Source: Eshraghiella crossota | GTDB lineage: Bacteria; Bacillota; Clostridia; Lachnospirales; Lachnospiraceae | DNA: 64,000 bases | Direction: 5' to 3' | Assembly (NCBI RefSeq): GCF_025148445.1 | Contig: NZ_CP102270.1 | Location: forward strand, 2,157,001 to 2,221,000 | In this document: in pieces, positions 19,017 through 27,923 of the stretch | Layout of the letters: each line of letters opens with the position of its first letter | Numbering within the stretch: the first letter of the stretch is position 1 | Made by a program: the position numbers and the translations under genes | Notes under the pieces: generated by a model | What the model was told of the DNA's origin: nothing | The model's database searches: none | Seen by the model: the letters and a program-made list of their open reading frames with translations, nothing else

Positions 19017-19636
19017 TATGCATACACCTCCTCAATCTTTGAGATTACATCCTTAGCTACAACCATCTTGTCATATTTTAAGATGTCGTAAACATTAATT
19101 GTGTTAGTAAATGCTGTCTTAACACCAGGAATATTTCTTGATGATAATGTTACATTCTTGTTGTCATCATCAGTTACTACTAATGCTTTCTTAACTTCAA
19201 GATTCTTTAAAACATTTACCATATTCTTTGTCTTGATTTCATCAAAGCTGAGTCCGTCAACTACGATGAATTTATTCTCAGCTACTTTAGTAGTAAGAAC
19301 TGATTTAAGAGCAAGATTCTTTTCTTTCTTGTTCATCTTGAAAGAATAATCTCTTGGCTTTGGTGCGAATACAATTCCGCCACCTGTCCACTGTGGAGAT
19401 CTTGTAGAACCCTGTCTTGCATGACCTGTTCCCTTCTGTCTCCATGGCTTTCTTCCGCCACCGCTGACTTCTGAACGGGTCTTTGCACTCTGAGTGCCCT
19501 GTCTCTTATTAGCAAGCTGGAGTACAACTGCCTGATGTACAAGGTGAGTATTAACTTCAACACCGAATACAGCATCGTTAAGTTCCATATCTCCAACTAC
19601 TTTGCCTTCAATATTGTAAACAGATACTTTTGCCAT
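19016..19636 (-). CDS. rplD: 50S ribosomal protein L4
   Basis: L4 (uL4) lines the exit tunnel and in many bacteria represses the S10 operon through the mRNA leader. The product is 206 residues. KTRSEVSGGGRKPWRQKGTGHARQGSTRSPQW (about 53-84) is the tunnel loop, followed by the globular C-terminal domain with NIPGVKTAFTNTINVYDILKYDKMVV. It follows rplC by 29 bp. The long rpsJ leader upstream is a plausible target. Confidence 0.97.
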   Translation of the reverse strand: MAKVSVYNIEGKVVGDMELNDAVFGVEVNTHLVHQAVVLQLANKRQGTQSAKTRSEVSGGGRKPWRQKGTGHARQGSTRSPQWTGGGIVFAPKPRDYSFKMNKKEKNLALKSVLTTKVAENKFIVVDGLSFDEIKTKNMVNVLKNLEVKKALVVTDDDNKNVTLSSRNIPGVKTAFTNTINVYDILKYDKMVVAKDVISKIEEVYA

Positions 19637-19665
19637 CTGTGTGGTCCTCCTTCCTTAAAATCCGA

Positions 19666-20349
19666 TTACTTACCGGATTTTACTGTCTCTTTTAATGTTA
19701 CTAAAGATTTCTTAGGTCCAGGTACTGCACCTTTTACTAAGATTAAGTTATTCTCTACGTCAACTTTTACTATTTCAAGATTCTGAACTGTAATCTTCTT
19801 AGCGCCCATATGACCAGGCATTCCTTTTCCTTTGAATACACGGCTTGGATCTGATGAAGAACCGTTTGAACCCTGATGACGATGGAATTTAGAACCATGA
19901 GCCATAGGTCCTCTGTGCTGACCATGTCTCTTAATTGCGCCCTGGAAACCTTTTCCCTTTGCAATTGCTGTTGCATCAAGCTTATCGCCTGCTGCGAAGA
20001 TGTCAGCTTTGATTTCGTCTGCTACTGTATAATCAGCTGCATTTTCAAATCTGAATTCTCTTACATATCTCTTGTAAGATACTCCAGCCTTGTCAAAGTG
20101 ACCTTTTTCAGCCTTTGTTACTCCATGTCTGTTTCTGATTTCTTTGCTGCCGTTTTTGTCAACATTAACGATTTTTTCTTTCTTGTCAACAAAACCAACC
20201 TGAACTGCTGCATAGCCATCATTCTCAACTGTCTTAACCTGTGTTACTACACAAGGTCCGGCCTGCAATACAGTTACTGGAACAAGAACTCCGTCTTCGT
20301 TGAAGATCTGGGTCATTCCAATTTTTGTAGCTAAAATTGCTTTCTTCAT
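19666..20349 (-). CDS. rplC: 50S ribosomal protein L3
   Basis: L3 (uL3) nucleates large-subunit assembly. The chosen start at 20347-20349 gives 227 residues beginning [16 protein letters not shown], preceded by an AGGAGGAATT site; upstream in-frame codons are rejected. [22 protein letters not shown] and [18 protein letters not shown] are diagnostic. It is about 18 residues longer than the usual 209, with an insert around residues 60-76 ([17 protein letters not shown]). A 134-bp gap with hairpins separates it from rpsJ. Confidence 0.96.
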   Translation of the reverse strand: MKKAILATKIGMTQIFNEDGVLVPVTVLQAGPCVVTQVKTVENDGYAAVQVGFVDKKEKIVNVDKNGSKEIRNRHGVTKAEKGHFDKAGVSYKRYVREFRFENAADYTVADEIKADIFAAGDKLDATAIAKGKGFQGAIKRHGQHRGPMAHGSKFHRHQGSNGSSSDPSRVFKGKGMPGHMGAKKITVQNLEIVKVDVENNLILVKGAVPGPKKSLVTLKETVKSGK

Positions 20350-20483
20350 TAATAAATTCCTCCTGTTTAAATCTACAGCGGTTCTCATTTACGAGAACAT
20401 CCTAGAAAGTTAAATATAAGTGGAACTATCTGTTGCTTCTATATTAAACCATTCAGGACTTTCCTACTTTGCTTTGTGAAGAC
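20350..20483 (-). other. 134-bp structured gap between rpsJ and rplC
   Basis: No reading frame. A GTTCTC/GAGAAC stem with a 6-nt loop lies at about 20382-20399. A longer imperfect foldback (GAAAGTTAAATATA pairing with TATATTAAAC..ACTTTC) spans roughly 20405-20465. No T-run follows either. Structured intercistronic mRNA is the simplest reading. Confidence 0.35.
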
Positions 20484-20801
20484 TTATTTGTTTTTCATTT
20501 TGATGTCGATGTAAACACCGGCTGGCATTTCTAATCTTGTTAATGCATCTCTTGTCTTCTGTGATGGCTCGATGATATCGATTAATCTCTTATGTGTTCT
20601 CTGCTCAAACTGTTCTCTTGAATCTTTGTACTTATGAACAGCTCTGAGAATTGTAACTACTTCCTTCTTAGTTGGAAGAGGTACCGGACCACTCACCTGA
20701 GATCCTGTCTTCTTAACAGTCTCGATAATTTTCTTAGCTGACTGATCAACCATCTGATGATCGTAAGCTTTAAGTGTAATTCTCATTACTTGACTTGCCA
20801 T
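20484..20801 (-). CDS. rpsJ: 30S ribosomal protein S10
   Basis: S10 (uS10, NusE) is a small-subunit protein that also joins transcription antitermination complexes. The chosen ATG at 20799-20801 gives 105 residues beginning [20 protein letters not shown], with AAAGGAGG upstream; a 38-codon in-frame extension into the leader is rejected. The core has [37 protein letters not shown] and the end [11 protein letters not shown]. It opens the S10 operon, here with its own promoter and a long leader. Confidence 0.96.
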   Translation of the reverse strand: MASQVMRITLKAYDHQMVDQSAKKIIETVKKTGSQVSGPVPLPTKKEVVTILRAVHKYKDSREQFEQRTHKRLIDIIEPSQKTRDALTRLEMPAGVYIDIKMKNK

Positions 20802-21087
20802 AAAAAAAGCCGCCTCCTTTTCGTACTTTTGAAAATGATACGTTGTTATCTCGTATCTCAGTACAACAAGTGGTGACTGTACACATCCCCGCGTGTGTCG
20901 CATCTGACTGATCAAAAAAGAAGTGGAAAAACCTTCTTCTATAATGCAACCTCAAACGGTCATCTCTGCCATGTGCAGATGGTAAGTTGTACAGTGACTT
21001 GTCGTCAGTTTCCTAACTTGACATTCGCTCCACGGAAAACCTGTCTTACGACAGCAACCTCACGCTTCACAGCTATCATGTCACAGC
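20802..21087 (-). promoter_or_regulatory. Long 5' leader of the S10 operon
   Basis: About 286 nt lie between the inferred transcription start and the rpsJ ATG, with no convincing reading frame. Several stems are visible, such as TCTGC/GCAGA around CATGT at about 20965-20980 and AGAAG/CTTCT at about 20919-20940. S10 operons are commonly controlled through L4 binding to the leader. The length and structure fit that role, but I have not matched it to a known motif. Confidence 0.5.
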
Positions 21088-21094
21088 AATGATT

Positions 21095-21123
21095 AGTATA
21101 TAGTAGATACAGAAAAAAATCAA
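21095..21123 (-). promoter_or_regulatory. Promoter of the S10 operon
   Basis: On the minus strand TTGATT (21118-21123) and TATACT (21095-21100) are exactly 17 bp apart. Each differs from consensus at one or two bases. This places the start of the S10-spc-alpha transcript near 21087 and implies that S10 expression no longer relies on read-through from tuf. Confidence 0.75.
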
Positions 21124-21261
21124 TTATTTTTATTGCACTTTTTTTAATACAATAGAAAAAAATAATGTTTTTCTTTCCACATTACTTTATTATATCATAT
21201 AGGTGGTTCGGTTGCATCATACGAATCACTATATAATATAGAAGAAGCAGGATTATAATTT

Positions 21262-22122
21262 ATGTGGATAGCAGATAAATGGAAAGATTACGAAGTCATT
21301 GATACCTCATCGGGAGAGAAACTTGAGAGGTGGGGGGATTACATTCTCGTCCGTCCCGACCCTCAGGTAATATGGAACACTGACAAGAACGATAGCAGAT
21401 GGAAAAAACATAACGGACATTACCACCGCAGTAATAAGGGCGGGGGCGAATGGGAATTTTTTAACCTTCCCGAACAATGGTCCATTAATTACAGGGAACT
21501 GGAATTTAACCTCAAGCCTTTTTCTTTTAAACACACAGGGCTTTTCCCTGAGCAGGCTGTAAACTGGGACTGGTTTTCTGATAAAATCAAGAATGCCGGA
21601 AGGCCTGTTAAGGTGCTTAACCTTTTTGCATATACGGGAGGTGCCACACTTGCTGCTGCCGCTGCCGGTGCAAGCGTAACCCATGTTGACGCTTCCAAGG
21701 GCATGGTTATGTGGGCAAAAGAAAATGCCGCATCCTCAGGACTTTCAGAAGCTCCGATACGCTGGCTTGTGGATGACTGTGTGAAATTTGTTGAGCGTGA
21801 AATCCGCCGGGGCAACCACTATGACGGAATTATTATGGATCCGCCTTCTTATGGAAGAGGACCTAAGGGTGAGATATGGAAAATTGAAGAAAGTATTTTC
21901 CCATTCGTTGAACTATGTGAAAAGCTTTTATCGGATGACCCGCTTTTCTTCCTTATTAATTCATATACAACCGGACTTGCACCCGCAGTTCTTACTTATA
22001 TGATAGGAACCGCAATCTGTAAAAACCACGGCGGTCATGTTGAATCCGACGAAATCGGACTTCCTGTAACATCAACGGGACTTGTGCTGCCTTGTGGTGC
22101 AAGCGGAAGATGGTGCAGATAA
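21262..22122 (+). CDS. Class I SAM-dependent methyltransferase (RlmI/RlmK-like)
   Basis: A 286-residue methyltransferase of the family related to 23S rRNA cytosine-C5 methyltransferases (Methyltrans_SAM). The N-terminal 95 residues form the usual beta-rich part (YHRSNKGGGEWEF). The Rossmann core starts with VLNLFAYTGGATLAAAAAGA (motif I) and THVDASKGMV (motif II). The catalytic-region motif is GIIMDPPSYGRGPKGE. There is no PUA domain, so it is shorter than RlmI. The start has a moderate AGGA site. It is divergent from the S10 operon and ends at a strong bidirectional terminator. The RNA target is inferred. Confidence 0.85.
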   Translation: MWIADKWKDYEVIDTSSGEKLERWGDYILVRPDPQVIWNTDKNDSRWKKHNGHYHRSNKGGGEWEFFNLPEQWSINYRELEFNLKPFSFKHTGLFPEQAVNWDWFSDKIKNAGRPVKVLNLFAYTGGATLAAAAAGASVTHVDASKGMVMWAKENAASSGLSEAPIRWLVDDCVKFVEREIRRGNHYDGIIMDPPSYGRGPKGEIWKIEESIFPFVELCEKLLSDDPLFFLINSYTTGLAPAVLTYMIGTAICKNHGGHVESDEIGLPVTSTGLVLPCGASGRWCR

Positions 22123-22133
22123 CCATCAATATA

Positions 22134-22158
22134 AAAGGAGAGCAAACCGCTCTCCTTT
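22134..22158. terminator. Bidirectional terminator between methyltransferase and glycosyltransferase genes
   Basis: A perfect 10-bp inverted repeat (AAAGGAGAGC at 22134-22143, GCTCTCCTTT at 22149-22158) with a 5-nt loop lies between two convergent genes. T-rich sequence follows on the plus strand and A-rich on the other side, so it can serve both. Confidence 0.88.
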
Positions 22159-22163
22159 ATTTA

Positions 22164-22943
22164 TTAATTATTGCTGTCCATTCCTTTTGCATATTTTTTC
22201 ATAAGAAAATCTGCAATGCATTTTGGCCAGTATCTTCTGTATATTCTTATATCATCATTGTATCTGCTGTTGTCCGCAATATTTTCAGTTGTTCCCGATT
22301 CCGCATGTATTCTATGTCCTACAAGAGGTTCACCGATATATACGAACCGGCCCTTTTTTCTTGCAAGCCTTGACCATGCGTCCCAGTCAAAAGAATTTTT
22401 AAAGTCATGGCTGAACTGGAAACCCTCACATTTATCCATTGCAAAGGTCACGGAAGGACAGCATATTGGATTACCCAGTGACAGTACCCGGTTTCTGATG
22501 AAACGGCTGCTCTTTGACATCTTAAAACCGATATTCATAAGACGTTTTATTTTTAACAGCTTATTCTTGTATACTTTGCCTTCTTTTCTTATCTCATAAT
22601 AATCGGTAAACAGAATAATGTCCTTGCCGGGTTTCATGCGCTTCTTTATATTTTCCACATACCAGGGTTCATACACATCATCCTGATGACAGAGAGTAAT
22701 ATAATCGGCTTTGAAATTTCTGAGGGCATAATTGAAATTATGCTGTGCCCTGTTTCCGTCTTGATGGGAAATTACCTTTATGCCGTATTTAGCTGCTATT
22801 TTGTCAATAAAATCATTAGGTGTGGATGTGCATATCACAATATCTGCTGTAACAGTCTGGTTAAGCAATGACAAAAGACATTCCTCAAGATACTCGCTTT
22901 CTTTGTATGCACAAAGTACCAAAAGATGGTTAATTCTGCTCAT
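22164..22943 (-). CDS. Family 2 glycosyltransferase
   Basis: A 259-residue GT2 enzyme starting MSRINHLLVLCAYKESEYL, with a purine-rich GGAGAAGGAG site just before the ATG; 11 upstream codons are not part of it. The nucleotide-binding ITLCHQDDVYEPWY carries the QDD acidic motif in place of DxD. SFDWDAWSRLARKKG follows in the acceptor region. No membrane segment is seen. It overlaps the 3' end of the DUF2304 gene and forms a three-gene set with it and a second GT2. Role in cell-surface glycan synthesis is inferred from the set. Confidence 0.88.
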   Translation of the reverse strand: MSRINHLLVLCAYKESEYLEECLLSLLNQTVTADIVICTSTPNDFIDKIAAKYGIKVISHQDGNRAQHNFNYALRNFKADYITLCHQDDVYEPWYVENIKKRMKPGKDIILFTDYYEIRKEGKVYKNKLLKIKRLMNIGFKMSKSSRFIRNRVLSLGNPICCPSVTFAMDKCEGFQFSHDFKNSFDWDAWSRLARKKGRFVYIGEPLVGHRIHAESGTTENIADNSRYNDDIRIYRRYWPKCIADFLMKKYAKGMDSNN

Positions 22944-23298
22944 CCTTCTTCTCCTTCTCCTCAAGTTCTTTTTCAAGAATTGCTACTCTTTGTGTCAAAA
23001 GTGTGATAGTCGCTGAATGTTTGCTTATTGCCACAGTCAGTACATATATTATAAACAATGCAATGCAAAAGCCGCATATAAAAAGCATATTCATAGGAGA
23101 GGCAATTCCCACTAACCACGCAACCCTGTCAAGAATTACAGGGAAACAGGTAAGTATTATACATACCAGTATAAAAAGCATCCACGGAAGGCAGAATTTA
23201 AAATCCAGTTTTTTCTTATTTATATGAAATATCATAAGTGCAAAAACAAGAACTAATGCTGCAAGTATTATAATCTGTATTCTGGTACTCATTATCAT
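22930..23298 (-). CDS. DUF2304 small membrane protein
   Basis: A 122-residue protein with three hydrophobic segments (about 6-24, 33-54 and 66-91) and a charged, heptad-like C-terminal tail (ITLLTQRVAILEKELEEKEKKDEQ). This architecture and its place between two GT2 genes match DUF2304 proteins, which accompany dolichol-phosphate-mannose-synthase-like enzymes. It overlaps the upstream GT2 gene by 4 bp and the downstream one by 14 bp, so all three are coupled. A role as membrane partner for the glycosyltransferase is inferred. Confidence 0.82.
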   Translation of the reverse strand: MIMSTRIQIIILAALVLVFALMIFHINKKKLDFKFCLPWMLFILVCIILTCFPVILDRVAWLVGIASPMNMLFICGFCIALFIIYVLTVAISKHSATITLLTQRVAILEKELEEKEKKDEQN

Positions 23299-24002
23299 CT
23301 CTCCTTTCTGTCTACGCTCTTCATTTTTTCTGTAAAAATGGCAAGTGTCACTTTAATCATATAATATATTGAGCCAAAAAATTTAATAGAGGAACTTCCG
23401 CCCTGTCTCTCTCTCATTATAACCGGAATTTCCTTAACTTTTTTATGAAGTTTAAGAACATGGACCACACTCTCAGGTTCCGGATAATCCTTAGGATAAC
23501 TTTCATCAAATTCTGCAATAAGTGGCCTGTTAATCATCCTGAGTCCGGATGTGGGATCCGTAATTTTCGTTCCTGTAAGGAGCTTTATAAGCCCGGTAAA
23601 ATAACCGATTCCCACCCGCCTTATTTTTGATGACTGAAAACCTTCTTTTTCAAGGAAACGTGAACCTATAACCATATCTGCATGTTCATTGATAATTGTA
23701 TCCGCCATTTCCCCAAGAAATGCAGGGTCATGCTGCCCATCAGCATCAACTTGTACAGCAATATCATATCCTTTTAATCTCGCATATTTATAACCGGTCT
23801 GTACCGCACCGCCAATTCCCAGATTCGCCGGCAGATTAATCACATTAAAACCGTGTTCTTTGCATATCCTGCCGGTATCATCGGTGGAACAGTCATTAAT
23901 TATGACATAATCAAAGTCAGGAGCCTTTTTTTGTATGTCTTCAATAGTTCTGACAATGTTTTCACTTTCATTATAAGCCGGTATGATAATAAGTTTTTTC
24001 AT
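23295..24002 (-). CDS. Family 2 glycosyltransferase, polyprenyl-phosphate-sugar synthase type
   Basis: A 235-residue GT2 of the DPM1/polyprenyl-phosphate glycosyltransferase type. From the ATG at 24002 it begins MKKLIIIPAYNESENIVRTI. The DxD motif is in AVQVDADGQHDP and MVIGSRFLEKEGFQSS follows. GLRMINRPLI and the QGGSSSIKFFGSIYYMIK motif are typical. It has no C-terminal transmembrane pair, and DUF2304 next door may supply membrane attachment. Likely product: a lipid-linked sugar for envelope polysaccharide. Confidence 0.88.
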   Translation of the reverse strand: MKKLIIIPAYNESENIVRTIEDIQKKAPDFDYVIINDCSTDDTGRICKEHGFNVINLPANLGIGGAVQTGYKYARLKGYDIAVQVDADGQHDPAFLGEMADTIINEHADMVIGSRFLEKEGFQSSKIRRVGIGYFTGLIKLLTGTKITDPTSGLRMINRPLIAEFDESYPKDYPEPESVVHVLKLHKKVKEIPVIMRERQGGSSSIKFFGSIYYMIKVTLAIFTEKMKSVDRKER

Positions 24003-24030
24003 AGCTTGTACCATTGCAATTCCTATATAA

Positions 24031-24816
24031 TCATCCCTGTGAATAATGCGACAGGAATTGTATTGTTCTCTCTTCCCTTGGATTTTCTATAACCTGTACA
24101 GGGTCACCCTGTTCAACAATATATCCGTTATCCATAAAAATAATTTTATCTGCCACATCTCTGGCAAAAGTCATTTCATGGGTTACAATAATCATAGTTG
24201 TATCTTTATCCGCAAGTTCTTTAATAACCTTAAGGACTTCCCCCGTAAGCTCAGGGTCAAGTGCCGATGTAGGCTCATCGAAACAAAGAATATCAGGATG
24301 AAGTGCAAGTGCCCTCGCAATGGCAACTCTCTGGCACTGTCCTCCCGAAAGCTGGTGAGGATAATTATCCATTCTATCAGCAAGCCCCATCTGGCCCAGA
24401 AGTTCCTCTGCTTCTTTCCTTATCTCCGAAAGTATTGCCTTTTTATTGGATTTATAATCAGGCTGTTCCTTTGCCAAAAGCTGTCTTGCAAGCATAACAT
24501 TCTCAATCGCTGTATATTGCGGAAAAAGATTAAAAGACTGAAATACAAGTCCGAAATGAAGTCTGTTTTTTCTCATAGCGGAATCCTTAAGCTTTACTCC
24601 CGACTTGCTGTCAAAAATCACTTCACCGTTAACCTTAATTATTCCCGAATCAGCTCTTTCAAGGAAATTCAGGCATCTGAGCAATGTTGTCTTGCCGCTT
24701 CCGGAAGAACCGATAATCGATAATACCTGACCTTTTTCAAGTGTAAAACTGATGTCTTTAAGTACCTCTGTATTTTCAAAAGATTTTTCTATGTGTTCTA
24801 CTTCTAATATGGGCAT
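24031..24816 (-). CDS. Amino-acid ABC transporter, ATP-binding protein
   Basis: A 261-residue ATPase of the polar-amino-acid (GlnQ/ArtP-like) family. The start MPILEVEHIEKSF at 24814-24816 has an AGGAGGAATACC site; upstream codons are not used. Walker A is GSSGSGKTT, the Q-loop VFQSFNLFPQYTA, the signature LSGGQCQR and Walker B ILCFDEPTSALDPELTGEV. It follows the permease gene by about 10 bp. Substrate cannot be set beyond amino acid. Confidence 0.93.
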   Translation of the reverse strand: MPILEVEHIEKSFENTEVLKDISFTLEKGQVLSIIGSSGSGKTTLLRCLNFLERADSGIIKVNGEVIFDSKSGVKLKDSAMRKNRLHFGLVFQSFNLFPQYTAIENVMLARQLLAKEQPDYKSNKKAILSEIRKEAEELLGQMGLADRMDNYPHQLSGGQCQRVAIARALALHPDILCFDEPTSALDPELTGEVLKVIKELADKDTTMIIVTHEMTFARDVADKIIFMDNGYIVEQGDPVQVIENPREERTIQFLSHYSQG

Positions 24817-24826
24817 GGTATTCCTC

Positions 24827-25513
24827 CTATTTAAAATACTGAAGTTTCTTCTCAAGTCTGCCTAAAAGAATAGTAAGCAATCCTACAAAAACAAGATAGT
24901 AAACCGCTGTAAAGAATAATGGCCATATTGCACCGTAAATTCCCTGTGAGCCCTTCATAAATGCCTGTCCGGCCCAGATAATCTCCTGCAATGCAATGAT
25001 TCTTGCGAGGGATGTATCCTTAACAAGGGTAATAATTTCATTGGACATAGGAGGCACAATTCTCTTAATCATCTGTTTAAGCTTGACTTTAAAGAAAATC
25101 TGGCTTTTTTTCATACCAAGCACAAGACCTGCTTCGTCCTGTCCCACCGGTATCGACTCAATCCCGCCCCTGTATATTTCAGAAAAATAACATGCGTAGT
25201 TAATTATAAATGCAACCGCTGCTGCCATAAACCTTCCTGATTCTCCGCCTCCCCACACAGGGTTATTAAGCACAAGTCCCGGAAAATAAAAGATAATAAG
25301 CAGCTGTATCATAAGCGGAGTACCGCGGATTATCCATACAAATATTTTAGTTATATATTTTAAAGGTGGAAATTTAGAAGTTGAGCCAAATGTAATGATA
25401 AGTCCAAGGGGAATGGCTCCTATAAGTGTCACTATAAATAATTTTAATGTCTGTAAAAATCCTGTGTTAAGTGCTTTAACAACCACAGGAAACTGTTTTG
25501 CGAATAATTCCAT
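24827..25513 (-). CDS. Amino-acid ABC transporter, permease protein
   Basis: A 228-residue HisM/GlnP-type permease. Five or so hydrophobic segments are visible (about 20-42, 55-77, 90-112, 185-205). The EAA loop is EIYRGGIESIPVGQDEAGLVLGMKKSQIF (about 118-146), typical of polar-amino-acid permeases. IRGTPLMIQLLIIFYF is the family motif. It lies after the binding-protein gene with a terminator in between and before the ATPase gene. Confidence 0.93.
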   Translation of the reverse strand: MELFAKQFPVVVKALNTGFLQTLKLFIVTLIGAIPLGLIITFGSTSKFPPLKYITKIFVWIIRGTPLMIQLLIIFYFPGLVLNNPVWGGGESGRFMAAAVAFIINYACYFSEIYRGGIESIPVGQDEAGLVLGMKKSQIFFKVKLKQMIKRIVPPMSNEIITLVKDTSLARIIALQEIIWAGQAFMKGSQGIYGAIWPLFFTAVYYLVFVGLLTILLGRLEKKLQYFK

Positions 25514-25540
25514 TATTATGTTCCTCTGTTAAGAAAGAAA

Positions 25541-25564
25541 AAGAGTGTGGAACTCCACACTCTT
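25541..25564 (-). terminator. Intra-operon terminator after the substrate-binding protein gene
   Basis: A perfect 10-bp inverted repeat (AAGAGTGTGG with CCACACTCTT, 4-nt loop) followed on the minus strand by TTTTCTTTC lies between the binding-protein and permease genes. It would give more binding protein than transporter, the usual stoichiometry for such importers. Confidence 0.85.
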
Positions 25565-25577
25565 AATGTCTTTAAAT

Positions 25578-26384
25578 TTACTGTTCAATAAGTGCAGCCT
25601 GCACGCCATATTTCTCAGCGCATGTCTTCATGCTGCCGTCATCATAGCTTGCTTTAAAAAATTTATTTAATTCTTCTGCAAGGTCAGAACCTTTTCTGAA
25701 GCCTACGCCGTATTTCTCGTCGTTCAAACCTACTGTATATGTAAGGTTCTCGTAAGAAGTTCCTTCTCCTACCATTGCTGCAGCCATAAGTGAATCAATA
25801 ATTGCCGCATCCGATGTTCCGCCTGCAACTTCCATAAGTGCGTCTGACTGTGCTGTTACCTCTGTAACCTTAAGTCCGAGTTCATTTGCCACTTCATTGC
25901 CTGCACTCTTTGATTCAACAGCATAAGTCCATCCAAGGTCTTTAAGGCTGTCCTTATCTTTTATTTTATCAGCATTTTCTTTTTTTACAATAACAATCTG
26001 CTGATTATTGCAATATGGCTTCGTACATTCCATTGCTGAAACAACATCTTCTGTTAATGTCATTCCGTTCCATACACAGTCAATTGTCTTGCCTTTAAGT
26101 TCCATAAGCTTATTATCCCATGTAATCTCTACAAATTCAACCTTTACGCCAAGGCTTTCTGCAAATGCTGCAGCCATATCAGCGTCAAAGCCAATCCAGT
26201 TGCCGTTGTCATCTTTGTAATCCATTGGTGCAAAATCTGTAATGCCGACAACAAGTGTTCCCTTGTTCTTAACATACTCAAGGTCGCTTTCGCTGCTTCC
26301 TGCCGATGTCTTATCTGACTTACCGCATGCTGCTAAAGATAAGGCAAGTACACCTGCCAAAATCATTGCTAAAAACTTCTTCAT
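25578..26384 (-). CDS. Amino-acid ABC transporter, substrate-binding lipoprotein
   Basis: A 268-residue extracellular solute-binding protein (family 3). A lipoprotein signal ends in the lipobox LAAC with Cys20 as acylation site. The mature part shows LVVGITDFAPMDYKDDNGNWIGFDADMA, DCVWNGMTLTEDVV and GVGFRKGSDLAEELNKFF, typical of polar-amino-acid binders. An AGGAGGAAAC site precedes the ATG and a good promoter (26433-26461) drives it. The exact amino acid bound is unknown. Confidence 0.93.
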   Translation of the reverse strand: MKKFLAMILAGVLALSLAACGKSDKTSAGSSESDLEYVKNKGTLVVGITDFAPMDYKDDNGNWIGFDADMAAAFAESLGVKVEFVEITWDNKLMELKGKTIDCVWNGMTLTEDVVSAMECTKPYCNNQQIVIVKKENADKIKDKDSLKDLGWTYAVESKSAGNEVANELGLKVTEVTAQSDALMEVAGGTSDAAIIDSLMAAAMVGEGTSYENLTYTVGLNDEKYGVGFRKGSDLAEELNKFFKASYDDGSMKTCAEKYGVQAALIEQ

Positions 26385-26432
26385 AATTGTTTCCTCCTGT
26401 AATTCATATTTACTTAAGTGAAATACCTTAAC

Positions 26433-26461
26433 ATATTACCACTCTATCACGATAAAGTCAA
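26433..26461 (-). promoter_or_regulatory. Promoter of the amino-acid ABC operon
   Basis: On the minus strand TTGACT (26456-26461) and TAATAT (26433-26438) are exactly 17 bp apart. The -35 lies inside the 3' end of the neighbouring MocR-type gene. No obvious operator was seen downstream. Confidence 0.78.
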
Positions 26462-27859
26462 TAAAATACCCGATTGATAAATGGTTTTTACTGCCATTTC
26501 GAGATTTTCTTCATTGACAAAGGAGTAATTGATTATAAATACATGCTCTGAGTCATTAGAAGTTTCCTTATAATACTGTGACAATGCGGTTACTTTTATA
26601 CCATTTTGCTGCAGCTTAAGGACAACCTCACTGTCCGGAAGAGTTGTTTTTATTTTCATAAGAAAATGGAGTCCGGAGTCCTTTTCCGATATCTCCACAT
26701 GCGATGACAACGGGCTTCTTTCTATTATGTTTAAAAGTCTGTCCCTCTTATTAAGATAATACTTCTGCATCCTGTTGATATGTTTTTCAAAATAGCCTTT
26801 GTTAATAAACTCTGCCAGTGTGTACTGTTCAAAATTTGACACCGTACATGAGTAAAAAGACATTTTTTTGTAATATTTCTCCGCAAGGCTTTGGGGCAGA
26901 ACCATATAACTCACCCTGATTGTGGACGAAAGTGTCTTGGTAAAAGTATTTATGTATATAACTTTATCCTGTACATCCATGGTCTGCAGTGCCGGAATCG
27001 GATGTCTGTCAAACCGGAATTCGCTGTCATATTCATCTTCTATTATGTAGCGTTTATCAGAGGACGCAGCCCATCCTAACAATTCATATCTTCTGCTGAC
27101 AGGCATTATTATTCCCGTGGGGAAATGGTGTGACGGTGAAATATGTATAATATCTATATTCTTTTTTTCCAGTTCATCTATAATAATTCCGTTGGAATCC
27201 ATATCCACATAGCCGCAATCAACGCTATGGCTCTTATATATCTGATATATCTTGCCGTATCCCGGATTCTCCACACCGTACTTACGGTTAAATCCAAGAA
27301 GTTCAATTAACTGTCCATACAGATACTCCGTTCCTGCACCGATTATTATCTGCTCCGGCATAACTGTCATATTACGGAACTCCTTCAGATGGTTTGCTAT
27401 TGCTTTCCTGAGTGGGATAATCCCGCCGCAGGGCGGATTCGTTAAAAGTTCTGTCTGATTGTTGGTAAGCAGCTCCCTCGTTATCTTTGCCCATATAGAA
27501 AAAGGAAAATGTTCCGCTCTGGTCTGGTTACTGGTAAAATCCGCAAAATATTCGCTTTCTCCTGATGTCAGCTTTACATTATCCATGGTTATATTTCCGG
27601 CTTCAACAGGGGAGGTATTGACCTCTGACACAAAAAAACCTTTTTTAGGTACGGAATAAATATATCCTTCCGCAATTAATTGTTCATAAGCATTTTCCAC
27701 GGTAATAACACTTATGTTCAGATTGCGTGCAAGATTACGCTTTGACGGAAGTTTCTCCCCCGCCTTAAGAATCCTTTGTATTATGTCATTTTTAATACAT
27801 TTATATAGGTATATATACAAACAATCTGACCCTATATTGTCAAAAGAATATGTAAGCAT
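26447..27859 (-). CDS. MocR/PdxR-type GntR transcriptional regulator with aminotransferase domain
   Basis: A 470-residue regulator: an N-terminal GntR winged helix (about 10-75, with GEKLPSKRNLARNLNISVITVENAYEQL) and a fold-type I aminotransferase domain. GGIIPLRKAIANHL and the PLP region NTFTKTLSSTIRVSYMVLP are visible, with Lys in TKTLS at the Schiff-base position. The start at 27857-27859 follows GGAGGAAAA; an upstream extension is rejected. Divergent from pdxST, so it is very likely the PdxR-type activator that senses pyridoxal phosphate. Confidence 0.9.
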   Translation of the reverse strand: MLTYSFDNIGSDCLYIYLYKCIKNDIIQRILKAGEKLPSKRNLARNLNISVITVENAYEQLIAEGYIYSVPKKGFFVSEVNTSPVEAGNITMDNVKLTSGESEYFADFTSNQTRAEHFPFSIWAKITRELLTNNQTELLTNPPCGGIIPLRKAIANHLKEFRNMTVMPEQIIIGAGTEYLYGQLIELLGFNRKYGVENPGYGKIYQIYKSHSVDCGYVDMDSNGIIIDELEKKNIDIIHISPSHHFPTGIIMPVSRRYELLGWAASSDKRYIIEDEYDSEFRFDRHPIPALQTMDVQDKVIYINTFTKTLSSTIRVSYMVLPQSLAEKYYKKMSFYSCTVSNFEQYTLAEFINKGYFEKHINRMQKYYLNKRDRLLNIIERSPLSSHVEISEKDSGLHFLMKIKTTLPDSEVVLKLQQNGIKVTALSQYYKETSNDSEHVFIINYSFVNEENLEMAVKTIYQSGILLTLS

Positions 27860-27888
27860 TAGTAGTTTTCCTCCAAATCTGACCTTTT

Positions 27889-27923
27889 TGAATATATGTG
27901 TTTTGAATATTTTCATATATTCA
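27889..27923. promoter_or_regulatory. Candidate PdxR operator between regulator and pdxST
   Basis: TGAATATATG (27889-27898) and CATATATTCA (27914-27923) form a perfect 10-bp inverted repeat. A third TGAATAT copy lies in direct orientation at 27904-27910, 15 bp from the first. Combined direct and inverted repeats of this kind are typical of MocR/PdxR binding sites. It lies in the 121-bp divergent gap. Confidence 0.65.

Noticed and set aside
21203-21234. TATAAT upstream of the methyltransferase as a promoter
   Set aside because: The best -35 is only 14 bp away, so the pair is not convincing and is not listed.
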